A stretch of DNA of 64,000 nt from Arachnia propionica (GCF_003859805.1 NZ_RQZG01000004.1:1-64000), one strand, 5' to 3'. Numbered from the stretch's first letter, positions 35,068 through 44,463 are shown. Made by a program: numbers and translations. The notes: generated by a model not told the origin, from the letters alone.

Positions 35068-38000
35068 CGGCGGCGGTACCTCTCGGTCCTCAGCTCTTCG
35101 TAGCCGGGGACGTCGCCGCCTTGGAAGCGCTGCCAGGCGTCGGCGAAGAGCCGGGGGAGGGGAACGGTCGGGACCACCACGTACCAGCGGGAGTTGACCT
35201 TGGGGGTGTCCTCCAGCTCGTAGAAGGGCGCCTTCCACACCTCCAGCGGCAGGTGCGGTGCCCTGGCCTCCATCCAGCCGCCGGGGAGGAACCAGGAGCG
35301 TCCGGCGCGGGAACGTTTGGCCTCGATGACAAGGCCCTTCTCGAGCAGCGGTGCTGCGGCCTTGACCCGGTGGGTCTTCTTCCACCCGTTCCAGAGATCG
35401 ATGTTCTTGTCCGTCGGGTTGTGCAGGGCCAGCAGTTGGAGCCAGTAGCGGGCCGAGTCCTCGGGTAGGTCCAAGGTGGTCTGCACCTCGGCGAGGGTCT
35501 CGGGTGCGGAGGTCAAGGGGTCTGCGGCCCAGCCGTCGCCCGGGGCGCGCAGCCATTCCTGGATGGGGGCGTAATGCCCTGCCGCCACGGCGGCCAGGTC
35601 GGCGATGCGGCGGCTCCGGTGGAACCCATCGGCGGGCATGGACCGGGCGCGCTGGAGTTCGAGTTCCCAGTCCTCGACCTTGGCGGGATCGAAGGCCAAC
35701 TGGTCGCTGTGCTCTTCGCGGGTGAGGGTCCATGGGCCGACTCGCTGAACCGTTCCCTTGCTGGTGGAGGCGAAGGTCGGCAGGCCGAGGATGGTACGGA
35801 TTTGGTCCTTGGTGTCGGAGTAGATGCTTTCCTCGTACTCGCGGTCGAGGCTGGTGGCGAGCATGTGCTCCAGCCGGTCGGCGAGCCACGGACGCAACGG
35901 ATCCACCAGAGGAAGCCGCGATGCCAGCCACAGCCAGTGCGGCAGCTGATCCAGGCTCGCACCGTCCTCGGTGAGCCGTTTCACACCGTGACTGCCGCCG
36001 CCGGCGATGACCCGACCGGCCTCGGTGATGATCTCCTCGGACAGGGTGATCGAACCAGCCGTGTGCTCCTTCCAACACGCGATGATCCCGTCCACGTCCA
36101 GCCCATGGTGGACCACGTGCATCGGGTCGGTCACCCCGGCCCTGACCAGGGCGACCAACAGTTCCAGGGGCAGACCGCGCAGGAACGTACGCGCTGCTGC
36201 TGCCTCGGCGACCTTGAGACCGAGGAATTCCCGGAGGTCCTTCGGCAGCCAGTTGTGCTCCCACGAGTCGAGATTCGGCATTCCCGCCAGGAGGATCTTC
36301 GCCGTGGGCAGGGACCACCCGGTACCCTCGGCCAGACGCTCCGCAGCGCCAGGCTCCCAGGCCGGGCCACCGCTGCTGAGCAGGGCCTCGAAGGCGGCGG
36401 TGTGGGCGTCGAGATCGATCCCACTGGAGCGGTCGACCAGTTCGGTGGCCTTCTTGTTCACCTCGGCAGGAATCCCACCCGATGGACAGAGGAGGAAGAA
36501 GACCCGGTCATCTCTGGTGTAGTCGGAGTCCAGCACGACGGCGGGGCCGGTGGGGGTCTCCACCCGATGCCCGTACTCCAGGTCGGAGACGAACAACCCG
36601 TCGGGATACCTCACCAGGAAGGTGACGGTCTCCGGTTGGTGCAGACCGCTGTCCTTGATTGCCCCGAAGGCCGCCGCAGTGCCCTGGATCAGCTCCGGAG
36701 AGGCCAGGGGAGTGCATGCCCCAGCGAGCAACAGCTCCGGGTGCAGCAGCGTGGTGCGGGCCTTGGAAGTGACGACGAAGCGGTCCCACCGCTGCCCGTC
36801 GAGCGCCCGGTTGATGCGGGTGAAGCCCTCATGGGTGAGTACGCTGCCCCTGGGCAGCCAGCCCACGGCCTTGTCTGACGGCATCCACTGCCCGAAGGTC
36901 CGGGAGGTGTCGCCCTCGCTGTCATCCCGGAGCTGCTGCAGCCGCTGGGTGGCGCGGTTGAGGCGCAGCGCCAGCCACCCGACGGCGACACTCAACGCCG
37001 GGTCGGTGGTGCCGAGCAGCTGCTCGGCGGCCTCGACCACAGCATCCGGGAGGGATTCGGGCTCGTCGTGGGACCACTGAGGCAGGGCCGCGATGAGCCC
37101 CGCCACATCTGCGGCCTGCATGGTGCGCATCCGTGCGCTGACGGCCTCGTCGCGGACGCGGAGGTGGTGCCAGCCCGCCACGGGGAGGTCATGCAACAGG
37201 TGAGCCCTGCCTCGGGCGCTGCAGGCGATGCTGAGCGGAGCAAGGTTCTCCAGATGCAGGATGCCGTCCACGACCAGCCAGTGCCCGCCTCCTGGTCGGG
37301 CCACGTGGGCACCCGGCCAGGATGAGCCGTGATGTTGTGTCACACCTCGCCATGTGAAGCCGTCGATGCCACGGGCCAGCAGCTCGTCGTCGTCGCGCGT
37401 CAGCAGCACCCAGCCGTGCTGGCCGTCAGCAACCCCCAGAGGGGAGCCCAAGGTCTCGGGGACGGCTGGCATCCACTGGGTCTGCCGGGACTCCAGGCAG
37501 AAGCCGTCGCGAAGGTCCGCCTCGACGAGGGCGGCCAGACCCGGGGGCATCGATTCCCGGCCGAGTTTTCCGGTGTCCGGGTCAAGGGCATGGGGGTCCT
37601 GTTCCCACGGTTCATGGCTCCAGTGGGAGGAACCCTCCTGGAACACGGTGGCCCGCCCGGAGGTGGGGAACTGCGCCGCTGAGGGGCGGAGCAGCCCCGG
37701 GCCGCGCAACCGACCGGCCTCGACCTCGAGGGAGAAGTCACCGAAGTCAACGGACGGCCAGTGGTGAAATTCCTGCTTGTGGTGGGTGGCGGGATCGCTG
37801 GCCCACGTGAGATGCCTCGACCATGAGGAATCCCAGCTCAGGCAGGCCGTGTCTCCAGCCACGAGGAGCCAACGCCACTCGCTGAACTTCTGCGCACCCG
37901 GGACGTCGATGGTGACGTCTGCGCCGCGCTCATCGCCCTTGGTCCAGATGATGCGGTTCCTGCGGGCCACGCCGAACCAGGGCCAGGACTCCTGGACGGA

Positions 38001-39617
38001 CACCTCGTCGGGGTCGGCCTCGTCGGAACCCAGCTCGGCAGCTGCGGCCTCGAGGGCGGGCCAGGTGAGTTCGGTGAGCAGGCCGTCGCGGATGGCCTTG
38101 GCGGTGAGTTCCGCAGGGTCGGCCAGGGACTCGAAACGCGCCAGCTCGCCTGCCACCTCGGCGCGGGCGGCGGGGGTGTAGAGGGGCCTCAGGCGTTCCA
38201 GCTCTGTGAAGAATTCAGGTGCGGTGGAGTCCTCGGTGAGGCTGGTGGTGGCCCAGCGATGGAGGAGTTGTCTGCTGCCCTCGTGGGCCAGCAGGACCTC
38301 CAGGTGTTCGCCGAGCTTCACCTCCGCGAGCCCTGCCGCAGCTCGGGGGGCGTGCTCGCTGGCGGCCAGGTGGGTGAGGTCGGAGCGGCGGTCATCGGCC
38401 AGCCAGCCAGCCAGGTCGAACCGGTTGCGCCAGTCGTGAGTGTGGTCCATCTCCACCCGGCAGCCACGCGACAGGACGGCGTCGATCAGCTCCGGTTCGG
38501 TGTCCCTCGGGTGCAGAGGAAGCTCCAGCACCCTGCCCTCCTGGGAGGGAAGGCTGCGGATGAACTGCGAGAGCTCGGCCGGGAAGTCGCTGTTCCAGGT
38601 GCGGCTCTCCTTGCAGATGAAGCGGTCGACCCAGTCGAGGACGTCGCGTTCCCCGCTCCGCATCTCGGCCAGGATCCCAGCGGTCTCCAGGACCTGCAGC
38701 CAGCCAGCCGTCTTGGCGCCGTCGGGGGTGAGGGCGAACAGCAGGTCCCGCATCTCGGGGGTGTGTTCCGCCATCCGGGCGAGTGGTGTCATGAAGGCGT
38801 TCCAGAAGGCCTGCGGGGCCTTGCTGACGGCGGGGGAGCGGAGCATGGCGTCGAGGAGACGTTCGTCCACCTGCTGCTGGTCGGCCTTGGCGGCCTTGAC
38901 CAGACGCCTGGTGTCGGTGTGGAGGTTCGCGTAAGGGGGGAGGCCGCCCTTGACGCGGTCGATGTTCAGCTGGATGAACTGCTCGAGCGCCTCCTCCGGG
39001 CTGTGGCGTTCCAGGAGGGCCTTGGACTCGGTGGTGAGTTCCTTGGCGCTGAGCGCCCCGGCGAGGGCGAACTCCAGCAACACCTGACGGTGGCGGGTCT
39101 CGTCGATGGGCAGGTTGTGGATGCGTTCGGCCTCGCGGGCCTTGGCGAAGTACTGCGTGGCGTAGGCGCGGTTGTCCAGCGCCAGGAAGATGCGGGCCGC
39201 CTCCTCCAGGAAGGTGGGGAGGAAGTGCGGAGCAGAGGCGCCGAGCCTGCTGGCGAGTTCATCGAGCATGTCCTTGGCCGGCCCGGGGCGGGACCGGGCG
39301 AGCTTGGCCGCGCGTTGCAGGTCTCCGACGAGGTTGAGGGCGTGCCGGGCGTTGGCGGGATCGTGGAGGATCGGCCAGGCCGGGAAACCGATGGCCTTGG
39401 TCCGGACGTGTCCCACCGGAGCCGAGGCAGCGCCCTCGAAACCCATGACGCCGAGGCTCAGGTCCTCCACCTCGGTCAGCGGGACGCGGACCAGCCGCAC
39501 GACGGCGCGGTCGTCCAGCATCGGGTGGGTGTAGGTGCGAGCGAGCAGCTCCACGGAGTCGGGCACCTCGGTGGCCGCCACCCCACCCAGTTCGGCGGTG
39601 CGGGAATCGGGGATCAT
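35064..39617 (-). CDS. Giant paralogue D (1517 residues, first of four) of the MoxR-vWA operon
   Basis: This is the first giant transcribed, directly after the DUF4132-like gene, whose stop overlaps its ATG by four bases. It carries the family landmarks: MIPDSRTAELGGV, DPANARHALNLVGDLQRA (about 80-97), SAPHFLPTFLEEAARIF (about 126-142), AKAIRDGLLTELTWP (about 503-517), the central block to SARMRTMQAADV (about 828-839), GWSLPTAKILLAGMPNL (about 1096-1112) and SWFLPGGWMEARAPHLPL (about 1437-1454). The N-terminal third looks like helical repeats, rich in Leu, Ala and Glu. It is predicted cytoplasmic. No annotated family is recognised. Confidence 0.85.
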   Translation of the reverse strand: MIPDSRTAELGGVAATEVPDSVELLARTYTHPMLDDRAVVRLVRVPLTEVEDLSLGVMGFEGAASAPVGHVRTKAIGFPAWPILHDPANARHALNLVGDLQRAAKLARSRPGPAKDMLDELASRLGASAPHFLPTFLEEAARIFLALDNRAYATQYFAKAREAERIHNLPIDETRHRQVLLEFALAGALSAKELTTESKALLERHSPEEALEQFIQLNIDRVKGGLPPYANLHTDTRRLVKAAKADQQQVDERLLDAMLRSPAVSKAPQAFWNAFMTPLARMAEHTPEMRDLLFALTPDGAKTAGWLQVLETAGILAEMRSGERDVLDWVDRFICKESRTWNSDFPAELSQFIRSLPSQEGRVLELPLHPRDTEPELIDAVLSRGCRVEMDHTHDWRNRFDLAGWLADDRRSDLTHLAASEHAPRAAAGLAEVKLGEHLEVLLAHEGSRQLLHRWATTSLTEDSTAPEFFTELERLRPLYTPAARAEVAGELARFESLADPAELTAKAIRDGLLTELTWPALEAAAAELGSDEADPDEVSVQESWPWFGVARRNRIIWTKGDERGADVTIDVPGAQKFSEWRWLLVAGDTACLSWDSSWSRHLTWASDPATHHKQEFHHWPSVDFGDFSLEVEAGRLRGPGLLRPSAAQFPTSGRATVFQEGSSHWSHEPWEQDPHALDPDTGKLGRESMPPGLAALVEADLRDGFCLESRQTQWMPAVPETLGSPLGVADGQHGWVLLTRDDDELLARGIDGFTWRGVTQHHGSSWPGAHVARPGGGHWLVVDGILHLENLAPLSIACSARGRAHLLHDLPVAGWHHLRVRDEAVSARMRTMQAADVAGLIAALPQWSHDEPESLPDAVVEAAEQLLGTTDPALSVAVGWLALRLNRATQRLQQLRDDSEGDTSRTFGQWMPSDKAVGWLPRGSVLTHEGFTRINRALDGQRWDRFVVTSKARTTLLHPELLLAGACTPLASPELIQGTAAAFGAIKDSGLHQPETVTFLVRYPDGLFVSDLEYGHRVETPTGPAVVLDSDYTRDDRVFFLLCPSGGIPAEVNKKATELVDRSSGIDLDAHTAAFEALLSSGGPAWEPGAAERLAEGTGWSLPTAKILLAGMPNLDSWEHNWLPKDLREFLGLKVAEAAAARTFLRGLPLELLVALVRAGVTDPMHVVHHGLDVDGIIACWKEHTAGSITLSEEIITEAGRVIAGGGSHGVKRLTEDGASLDQLPHWLWLASRLPLVDPLRPWLADRLEHMLATSLDREYEESIYSDTKDQIRTILGLPTFASTSKGTVQRVGPWTLTREEHSDQLAFDPAKVEDWELELQRARSMPADGFHRSRRIADLAAVAAGHYAPIQEWLRAPGDGWAADPLTSAPETLAEVQTTLDLPEDSARYWLQLLALHNPTDKNIDLWNGWKKTHRVKAAAPLLEKGLVIEAKRSRAGRSWFLPGGWMEARAPHLPLEVWKAPFYELEDTPKVNSRWYVVVPTVPLPRLFADAWQRFQGGDVPGYEELRTERYRRR

Positions 39618-40459
39618 TCGTCCTCCTCCTTGGCCACCTTGCGACCGGCGAAGATGTGGGCGGCCATCCTGACCCCCTCGGAATAGGCCAGGGGCCCGAC
39701 CTCAGCCACCGGGATCACCTGATCCGCCACCGTCCAGTGCAGGTCCCCCGTGACGGTCTCGGCCTCGGGGTAGTCCGCGCCGATCCAGTACCGCGCGGTC
39801 ACCGGCTCTCCCTCCTCGAAGCACACGCAGGTGGCGTACCCGCCCGAGACCTTGAACCCGGCGGAGCGGGCCCGACCCGTCGCGAACCGCAGCTCCTGGA
39901 ACTCCCCGCCCGCCCAGTCGTTGAGCTCGGTGGTGGCCGCCTCCAGGTCGGCGGGCTTGCGATGCACCTCCCGGAACAGCTGGTCAAGGCGCTGCTTGAT
40001 ACCGAGTTCCACCGAGAACTCCCGGAGATCCTCCAGATCCTCCAGCAGCGCCGGGTGCGGCAGGAGCACCCGCTCCGCCGTGATCGTCACAGACTCCCCA
40101 TCGAGGTCGACGATGCCGAGGCCCTTCTCGTCGGCGGAACGCAGGAACCCGGCGACGCCGTCGTCGGTGGCGATGACGAGGTCATGCAACCAGGACCGCC
40201 ACGACTCGTCGGCCCACACCTCCGCCAGGAGGACCCGTGGGACCGGCAGGGACCGCAGCAGCCATCGCTCCACCTCAGCACCCGCCTCGAGGTCGTGCTG
40301 GTGCAGGAAACTCAGCAGGGCGTCCAGGTCGTCGAAGGCCTGACTCCTCTTTGCCTTCGGGGGCACGGAGGCCAGCTCCTTGCCCTTGTCGTTGCGGGCG
40401 ATGATCGCGCCGTCGCGGATGGTCAGCTCGTGTCCGGTACCAGTCGGGGTCCAATCCAT
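39614..40459 (-). CDS. DUF4132-like protein, first gene of the MoxR-vWA giant operon (YehI/MolR C-terminal-like)
   Basis: This 281-residue protein resembles the C-terminal DUF4132 domain of E. coli YehI/MolR: LLPHPALLEDLEDLREF (about 148-165), then GIKQRLDQLFREVHRKPADL (about 173-192), where family members have a QPFKQ-FREVY-type motif, and an aromatic-rich end. YehI itself is over 1200 residues, so this is a stand-alone version. The ATG at 40459 has no Shine-Dalgarno; a TANNNT hexamer ends 6 bases before it, so the 24-kb operon may begin with a leaderless message. The stop overlaps the start of paralogue D. The domain's biochemical role is unknown. Confidence 0.72.
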   Translation of the reverse strand: MDWTPTGTGHELTIRDGAIIARNDKGKELASVPPKAKRSQAFDDLDALLSFLHQHDLEAGAEVERWLLRSLPVPRVLLAEVWADESWRSWLHDLVIATDDGVAGFLRSADEKGLGIVDLDGESVTITAERVLLPHPALLEDLEDLREFSVELGIKQRLDQLFREVHRKPADLEAATTELNDWAGGEFQELRFATGRARSAGFKVSGGYATCVCFEEGEPVTARYWIGADYPEAETVTGDLHWTVADQVIPVAEVGPLAYSEGVRMAAHIFAGRKVAKEEDE

Positions 40460-40465
40460 GCGTGA

Positions 40466-40471
40466 AGGCTA
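40466..40471 (-). promoter_or_regulatory. Candidate -10 (TAGCCT) of the eight-gene operon
   Basis: On the minus strand TAGCCT ends exactly 6 bases before the ATG at 40459, in the spacing seen for other apparent leaderless starts in this window. The -35 region is weak (TTCATT at 18 bases). Confidence 0.4.
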
Positions 40472-40588
40472 TCGAGGGGCACTGACAAAAATGAAGTACC
40501 AAGTGGGAGGCCGGTTGGGCGACAACCTTCAGGGGTGTCCCGGTCAGTCGCCGTCCGAACACCTAGAATGCCGATGGGAAGGAGAGCG

Positions 40589-41875
40589 ATGTCCACGCCA
40601 CATGATCCCCAGCACAACCAGCCGAACCAGTTCCCGGGCCCGGACGGTCAGGGGACTCCGCAGAACATCCCACCGCAGGGCTACCCTGCTCCGCAGGGCT
40701 ACGGTGCTCCGCAGCCTGGTGGACCACAGCAGCCCCATGGTCAGCAGCCTGTGTACGGCCAACCGCAGGGGTACGGCCCGCAGGCCGCCCACGGTCAGCA
40801 GGCCGGACACCCGGGCCAGACCGAGCCACCGAGAAAGAAGAACCTCCCGCTCATCATCGGGGCCGCTGTCGTGGCCCTGGCAGTGCTGGGACTCGGCATC
40901 GCCGCGGCGATGGGGGCCTTCGGCACGAAGGACGACGACACCAGCCCCACGCCCCAGCCGAGCGCTGCGGAGACCAGCGACGGTGGGCAGGCAGCCCCCA
41001 ACAGCCTCAAGGGCGTCGTCGAGGCCTACCTGAACGCCCTGGCCAAGGGAGACGCCAAGGCCGCCCTCGCGTTGATCACACCCCTCAGCAACGCTGACCT
41101 CTCACTGCTGACCGATGAGGTGCTGAAGGACTCCCTGACCAGGGCACCCATCACCGACATCCAGGTCTCGGAACCGGAAGGCACGGATTCCCCGACGGTC
41201 AAGGCGTCCTACAAGCTGGGTGACGAGGTCGTCGAGGATGAGTACAAGTTCAACGGGGATGACAAGAAGATCTTCAGCCCACTGACGGAGCTGGGCCTCC
41301 ACTCGGTGAAGAAGATCACGACCACGGTCAACGGGGTCGATCCCAAGACGGACAATCCGGTGGTGTTTCCCGGCAGCTACATGGTGGCCAGCGACAACGA
41401 GTACCTGGAGGTGGAGGGAGAACTCCCGATCCTGAAGAGGAACTCGCAGGACCACGCCACCACCTCCCTCACGATCAAGGTGAGCCAAGCCGGTGTCGAC
41501 ATGTACCGCTCCAAGGTGATCCCCGAGGCGGAGGCCTGCCTGGCCTCCAAGAACCTGGACCCCGGCTGTGGCATGCCGTTGGGGGACACCCTGGACGATG
41601 GCACCACCCTCGCCGAAGGGTCCATCACCCGCACCCAGAACGCCGAGGCGCAGAGCACGCTGCGGAACATCACCCCTCAGCCGGGAAACGATGTGCCGAC
41701 CGTCATCACGGCCCGGGACTTCGGCAGTTTCGAGGTGTCAGCCACCTGCACCGAGCCCAGTGGGGAATCCGGTGAGTGCGGTGTCATCGGGTTCGGCAAG
41801 AACGGTCTGTCCTGGCCGAACGCGTCGATCGACCTCAACGATCCCGAACTGAAGGTGATCTGGGAGTACCAGTGA
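40589..41875 (+). CDS. Membrane-anchored extracytoplasmic protein with Pro/Gln-rich N-terminus (copy 1)
   Basis: This 428-residue protein has a cytoplasmic tail of about 85 residues rich in Pro, Gln and Gly (repeats of QGY and GQQ type), one membrane helix (about 86-110, LPLIIGAAVVALAVLGLGI) and an extracytoplasmic domain of about 315 residues. The latter starts with a DUF4878-like helix (VVEAYLNALAKGDAKAALALI) and ends with beta-rich sequence with four cysteines. The ATG at 40589 follows GGAAGGAG by 4 bases; an in-frame upstream start is rejected. A TAGAAT at 40564-40569 is a plausible -10. It is 129 bases from the start of the giant operon and divergent from it. Copy 2 follows. Confidence 0.75.
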   Translation: MSTPHDPQHNQPNQFPGPDGQGTPQNIPPQGYPAPQGYGAPQPGGPQQPHGQQPVYGQPQGYGPQAAHGQQAGHPGQTEPPRKKNLPLIIGAAVVALAVLGLGIAAAMGAFGTKDDDTSPTPQPSAAETSDGGQAAPNSLKGVVEAYLNALAKGDAKAALALITPLSNADLSLLTDEVLKDSLTRAPITDIQVSEPEGTDSPTVKASYKLGDEVVEDEYKFNGDDKKIFSPLTELGLHSVKKITTTVNGVDPKTDNPVVFPGSYMVASDNEYLEVEGELPILKRNSQDHATTSLTIKVSQAGVDMYRSKVIPEAEACLASKNLDPGCGMPLGDTLDDGTTLAEGSITRTQNAEAQSTLRNITPQPGNDVPTVITARDFGSFEVSATCTEPSGESGECGVIGFGKNGLSWPNASIDLNDPELKVIWEYQ

Positions 41876-41963
41876 TCTGAGACCACGTGACGGGAGGCCT
41901 GTTCGGGGAAGCGTCCACAGCATCTCTGAGCGAGGATGCTGCTGTTCTCCGGACAATCCTCCT

Positions 41964-41999
41964 GGAGCCGGACTGCGGGAGAACCCGTTGTCCGGCTCC
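41964..41999 (+). terminator. Stem-loop between the two paralogous membrane proteins
   Basis: GGAGCCGGAC at 41964 pairs perfectly with GTCCGGCTCC at 41990, enclosing a smaller inner pairing (CGGG with CCCG). It lies 89 bases past the stop of copy 1 and suggests separate transcription of copy 2. Confidence 0.55.
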
Positions 42000-42095
42000 T
42001 TGCCGTGATGGGCACTTCGATGGTGACGTGTCGATCGTCCTGTTCGTCGGCACTGCCACGGGTGTGTCCTGGAATTCAGCCGAGGAAGGAAACCG

Positions 42096-43418
42096 ATGTC
42101 AACGCCGCATGATCCCCGTCAGGTCCCGCAGAGTGCTCACCCCGGTCCTGACTTCCAGGGGCCACCTCCGCCGACCCACGGGACACCTCCGGGACACGGT
42201 GCCCCACCGTATCCCTCTCCCTGGGGACAGCCCGGGCAGTTCTCCCAGCCGGGGTACGGCGACCCGCACCAGGCCCATGGCGCCCAGGTGGGACCCCACC
42301 AGCAGTATCCCCACGGTTGGCAGCCGACCCACGATCCCCACGGCCACCCCATCCCGCCCGCCCCCAGAAGGAACACAGCGCTCATCATCGTGGCCACGGT
42401 GGTGGCGGTCGCCGTGATCGGCCTCGGTGCGGCCTTCGCGGCGGGACTGCTCCCGCTCAAGGGATCAGCCAGCCAGGAAGCCGGTCCCGGTGCGACGGAT
42501 GCGTCAACAGAACCCTCCCCGACATCGCCTCCGACCCGTCTTCCCAGCACACCCAAGGAGGTCGTCGAGGACTACCTCGGGGCCATCGCCCGGGGAGACG
42601 CGGAAGCCGCCCGAGCCCTGATCGTGGACTCCACCAACCCGGACAAGTCCCTGTTGACGGATGAGGTGCTGAAGGAATCCCTGACACGTGCACCCATGAC
42701 CGACATCACCGTCGAGGAGGGTTCAGGATCGAACCTCCGCGACGCCGTCAAGGTGACCTACACCCTCGGCGGCGAGGTCATCAGCGACGAGCTCAACGTG
42801 AACATGAACGAACGGAAGATCCACTACGCGCTGCCCCACCTGTACCTCGGCCCGGTCCAGGGGTTGGCGGTCAAGGTCAACGGGGTGGTGCCGCAGAGCG
42901 ACCGGCCCCTGGTCTTCCCCGGCAGCTACCAGGTGGTGAGCGACAACGAGTACCTGGAGGTGGCGGGCGAGAACATCATCACCAGGAAGTACTCCTCGGA
43001 CCACACCTACACGGACCTGAAGGTCCAGGTCAGCCAGGCGGGCATCGACCTGTACCGGGAGAAGGTGGTCCCCGAGGTCAAGGCCTGCCTGGCCTCCACC
43101 CAGATCGATCCCGGTTGCGAGATGGCGTTGTCCGCGACCTCGAACGACGGCGCGACGATCACGGAGGGCACCGTCGTGCGCACTCTCGACGCCGAGGGGC
43201 AGCAGACGCTGGAGAACGTCGTTCCCAGGCCCGGGTACGACATCCCGACCGTCATCAGTGCGAACGACTTCGGGTACCTCAGGATCACGGCCCGGTGCAC
43301 CACCGCGGACGGCGGGTCCGCCGAGTGCCGGCCACGCATCGGAGCGGGCACCCTGTGGTCCACCGCATCCATCGATGTGACCGACCCGGACCTGAAGGTG
43401 GTCTGGAGCAGGCGGTGA
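42096..43418 (+). CDS. Membrane-anchored extracytoplasmic protein with Pro/Gln-rich N-terminus (copy 2)
   Basis: This 440-residue paralogue of the protein at 40589 keeps the same plan: MSTPHDP start, Pro/Gly/Gln-rich tail, one membrane helix (about 92-115, TALIIVATVVAVAVIGLGAAF) and an outer domain. The blocks SLLTDEVLKESLTRAPMTDI and VFPGSYQVVSDNEYLEV match copy 1 nearly residue for residue, so the pair arose by tandem duplication. The tail sequences have diverged much more than the outer domain. AGGAAGGAAACCG precedes the ATG. Role unknown; a cell-envelope protein is inferred. Confidence 0.75.
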   Translation: MSTPHDPRQVPQSAHPGPDFQGPPPPTHGTPPGHGAPPYPSPWGQPGQFSQPGYGDPHQAHGAQVGPHQQYPHGWQPTHDPHGHPIPPAPRRNTALIIVATVVAVAVIGLGAAFAAGLLPLKGSASQEAGPGATDASTEPSPTSPPTRLPSTPKEVVEDYLGAIARGDAEAARALIVDSTNPDKSLLTDEVLKESLTRAPMTDITVEEGSGSNLRDAVKVTYTLGGEVISDELNVNMNERKIHYALPHLYLGPVQGLAVKVNGVVPQSDRPLVFPGSYQVVSDNEYLEVAGENIITRKYSSDHTYTDLKVQVSQAGIDLYREKVVPEVKACLASTQIDPGCEMALSATSNDGATITEGTVVRTLDAEGQQTLENVVPRPGYDIPTVISANDFGYLRITARCTTADGGSAECRPRIGAGTLWSTASIDVTDPDLKVVWSRR

Positions 43419-43425
43419 AACCGGG

Positions 43426-44463
43426 TCAGCCGATCTCCCAGGAGGAGCGCCCCTCCATCGCCGCCTGCAGTGCCGCCGTGGGGTCCTCCGCCCGTGCGGA
43501 GGCCAGCTGGGAGCGCAGTTCGGCGTCGTAGGCGGGGCGTTCCACCCGGCGGAAGATCCCGACGGGGGCGCGGTGCAGCACCCCGTGGTCGGTCAGCTGG
43601 GCCAGGGCGAAGGCCTGCGCAGGATCGTCGCGGGAGACGTCGTGCACCACGACCCGGTCCTCGGGTGTGTCCGCGGTCTCCGCGACCTCCAGCACACCGT
43701 CGTCACGGCGAGCCACGCACCGCTGCCCCTCCGCGCCGAAGAGGATCGGTTCCCCGTCACGCAACGGGATCAGCGCCTCCGTGGCCGCCGGTCCCTTCAG
43801 GGCGTCGAAGGCCTCGTCGTTGAAGATCGGGCAGTTCTGGTAGATCTCGATGAGGGCGGCCCCTTGGTGTCGGGCCGCGGCCGCCATCACCTCGGTCAGC
43901 ATCGCCCGGTCCGAGTCGACGGCGCGCGCCACGAAGCTGGCCCCGGCCCCGAGTGCCAGGGCCACCGGGTCGAACGGGGCGTCGAGGGACCCGTAGGGGG
44001 AGGACTTGGTGAGCTTGCCCAGCTCCGAGGTCGGGGAGTACTGCCCCTTCGTCAACCCGTAGATCCGGTTGTTGAACAGCAGGATGGTGAGGTTCACGTT
44101 GCGACGCAACGCATGGATCAGATGGTTCCCGCCGATCGAGAGCGCATCACCGTCACCGGTGACCACCCACACGTTGAGGTCCTCGCGAGCCGAGGCCACC
44201 CCCGTCGCGATCGCGGTGGCACGCCCGTGGATGGAGTGCATCCCGTAGCAGTCCACGTAGTACGGGAACCGCGACGAACACCCGATGCCGGAGACGATGA
44301 CGGTGTTCTCCCGCGCGATGCCGAGCTCCGCCATCATCGCCTGGAAGGTGGAGAGGATCACGTAGTCGCCACACCCGGGACACCAGCGGACCTCCTGGTC
44401 ACTCGTGTAGTCCTTGCGGGTCAGCGGGCCGGACGCGGCCGGGACCAGTGAGAGACCGTTCAT
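43426..44463 (-). CDS. korB: 2-oxoacid:ferredoxin oxidoreductase beta subunit
   Basis: The beta subunit of 2-oxoglutarate (or related 2-oxoacid):ferredoxin oxidoreductase binds thiamine diphosphate and an iron-sulfur cluster. Seen are WCPGCGDY (about residues 27-34), the ThDP motif GDGDALSIGGNHLIHALRRN (about 102-121) and NNRIYGLTKGQYSPTS, all typical of KorB. At 345 residues the length is normal. I choose the ATG at 44463, which overlaps the korA stop by one base (TGATG); a GTG at 44466 is equally possible. It acts with KorA to make acyl-CoA and reduced ferredoxin. The final gene of the pair converges on the membrane protein gene, 7 bases away. Confidence 0.93.
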   Translation of the reverse strand: MNGLSLVPAASGPLTRKDYTSDQEVRWCPGCGDYVILSTFQAMMAELGIARENTVIVSGIGCSSRFPYYVDCYGMHSIHGRATAIATGVASAREDLNVWVVTGDGDALSIGGNHLIHALRRNVNLTILLFNNRIYGLTKGQYSPTSELGKLTKSSPYGSLDAPFDPVALALGAGASFVARAVDSDRAMLTEVMAAAARHQGAALIEIYQNCPIFNDEAFDALKGPAATEALIPLRDGEPILFGAEGQRCVARRDDGVLEVAETADTPEDRVVVHDVSRDDPAQAFALAQLTDHGVLHRAPVGIFRRVERPAYDAELRSQLASARAEDPTAALQAAMEGRSSWEIG

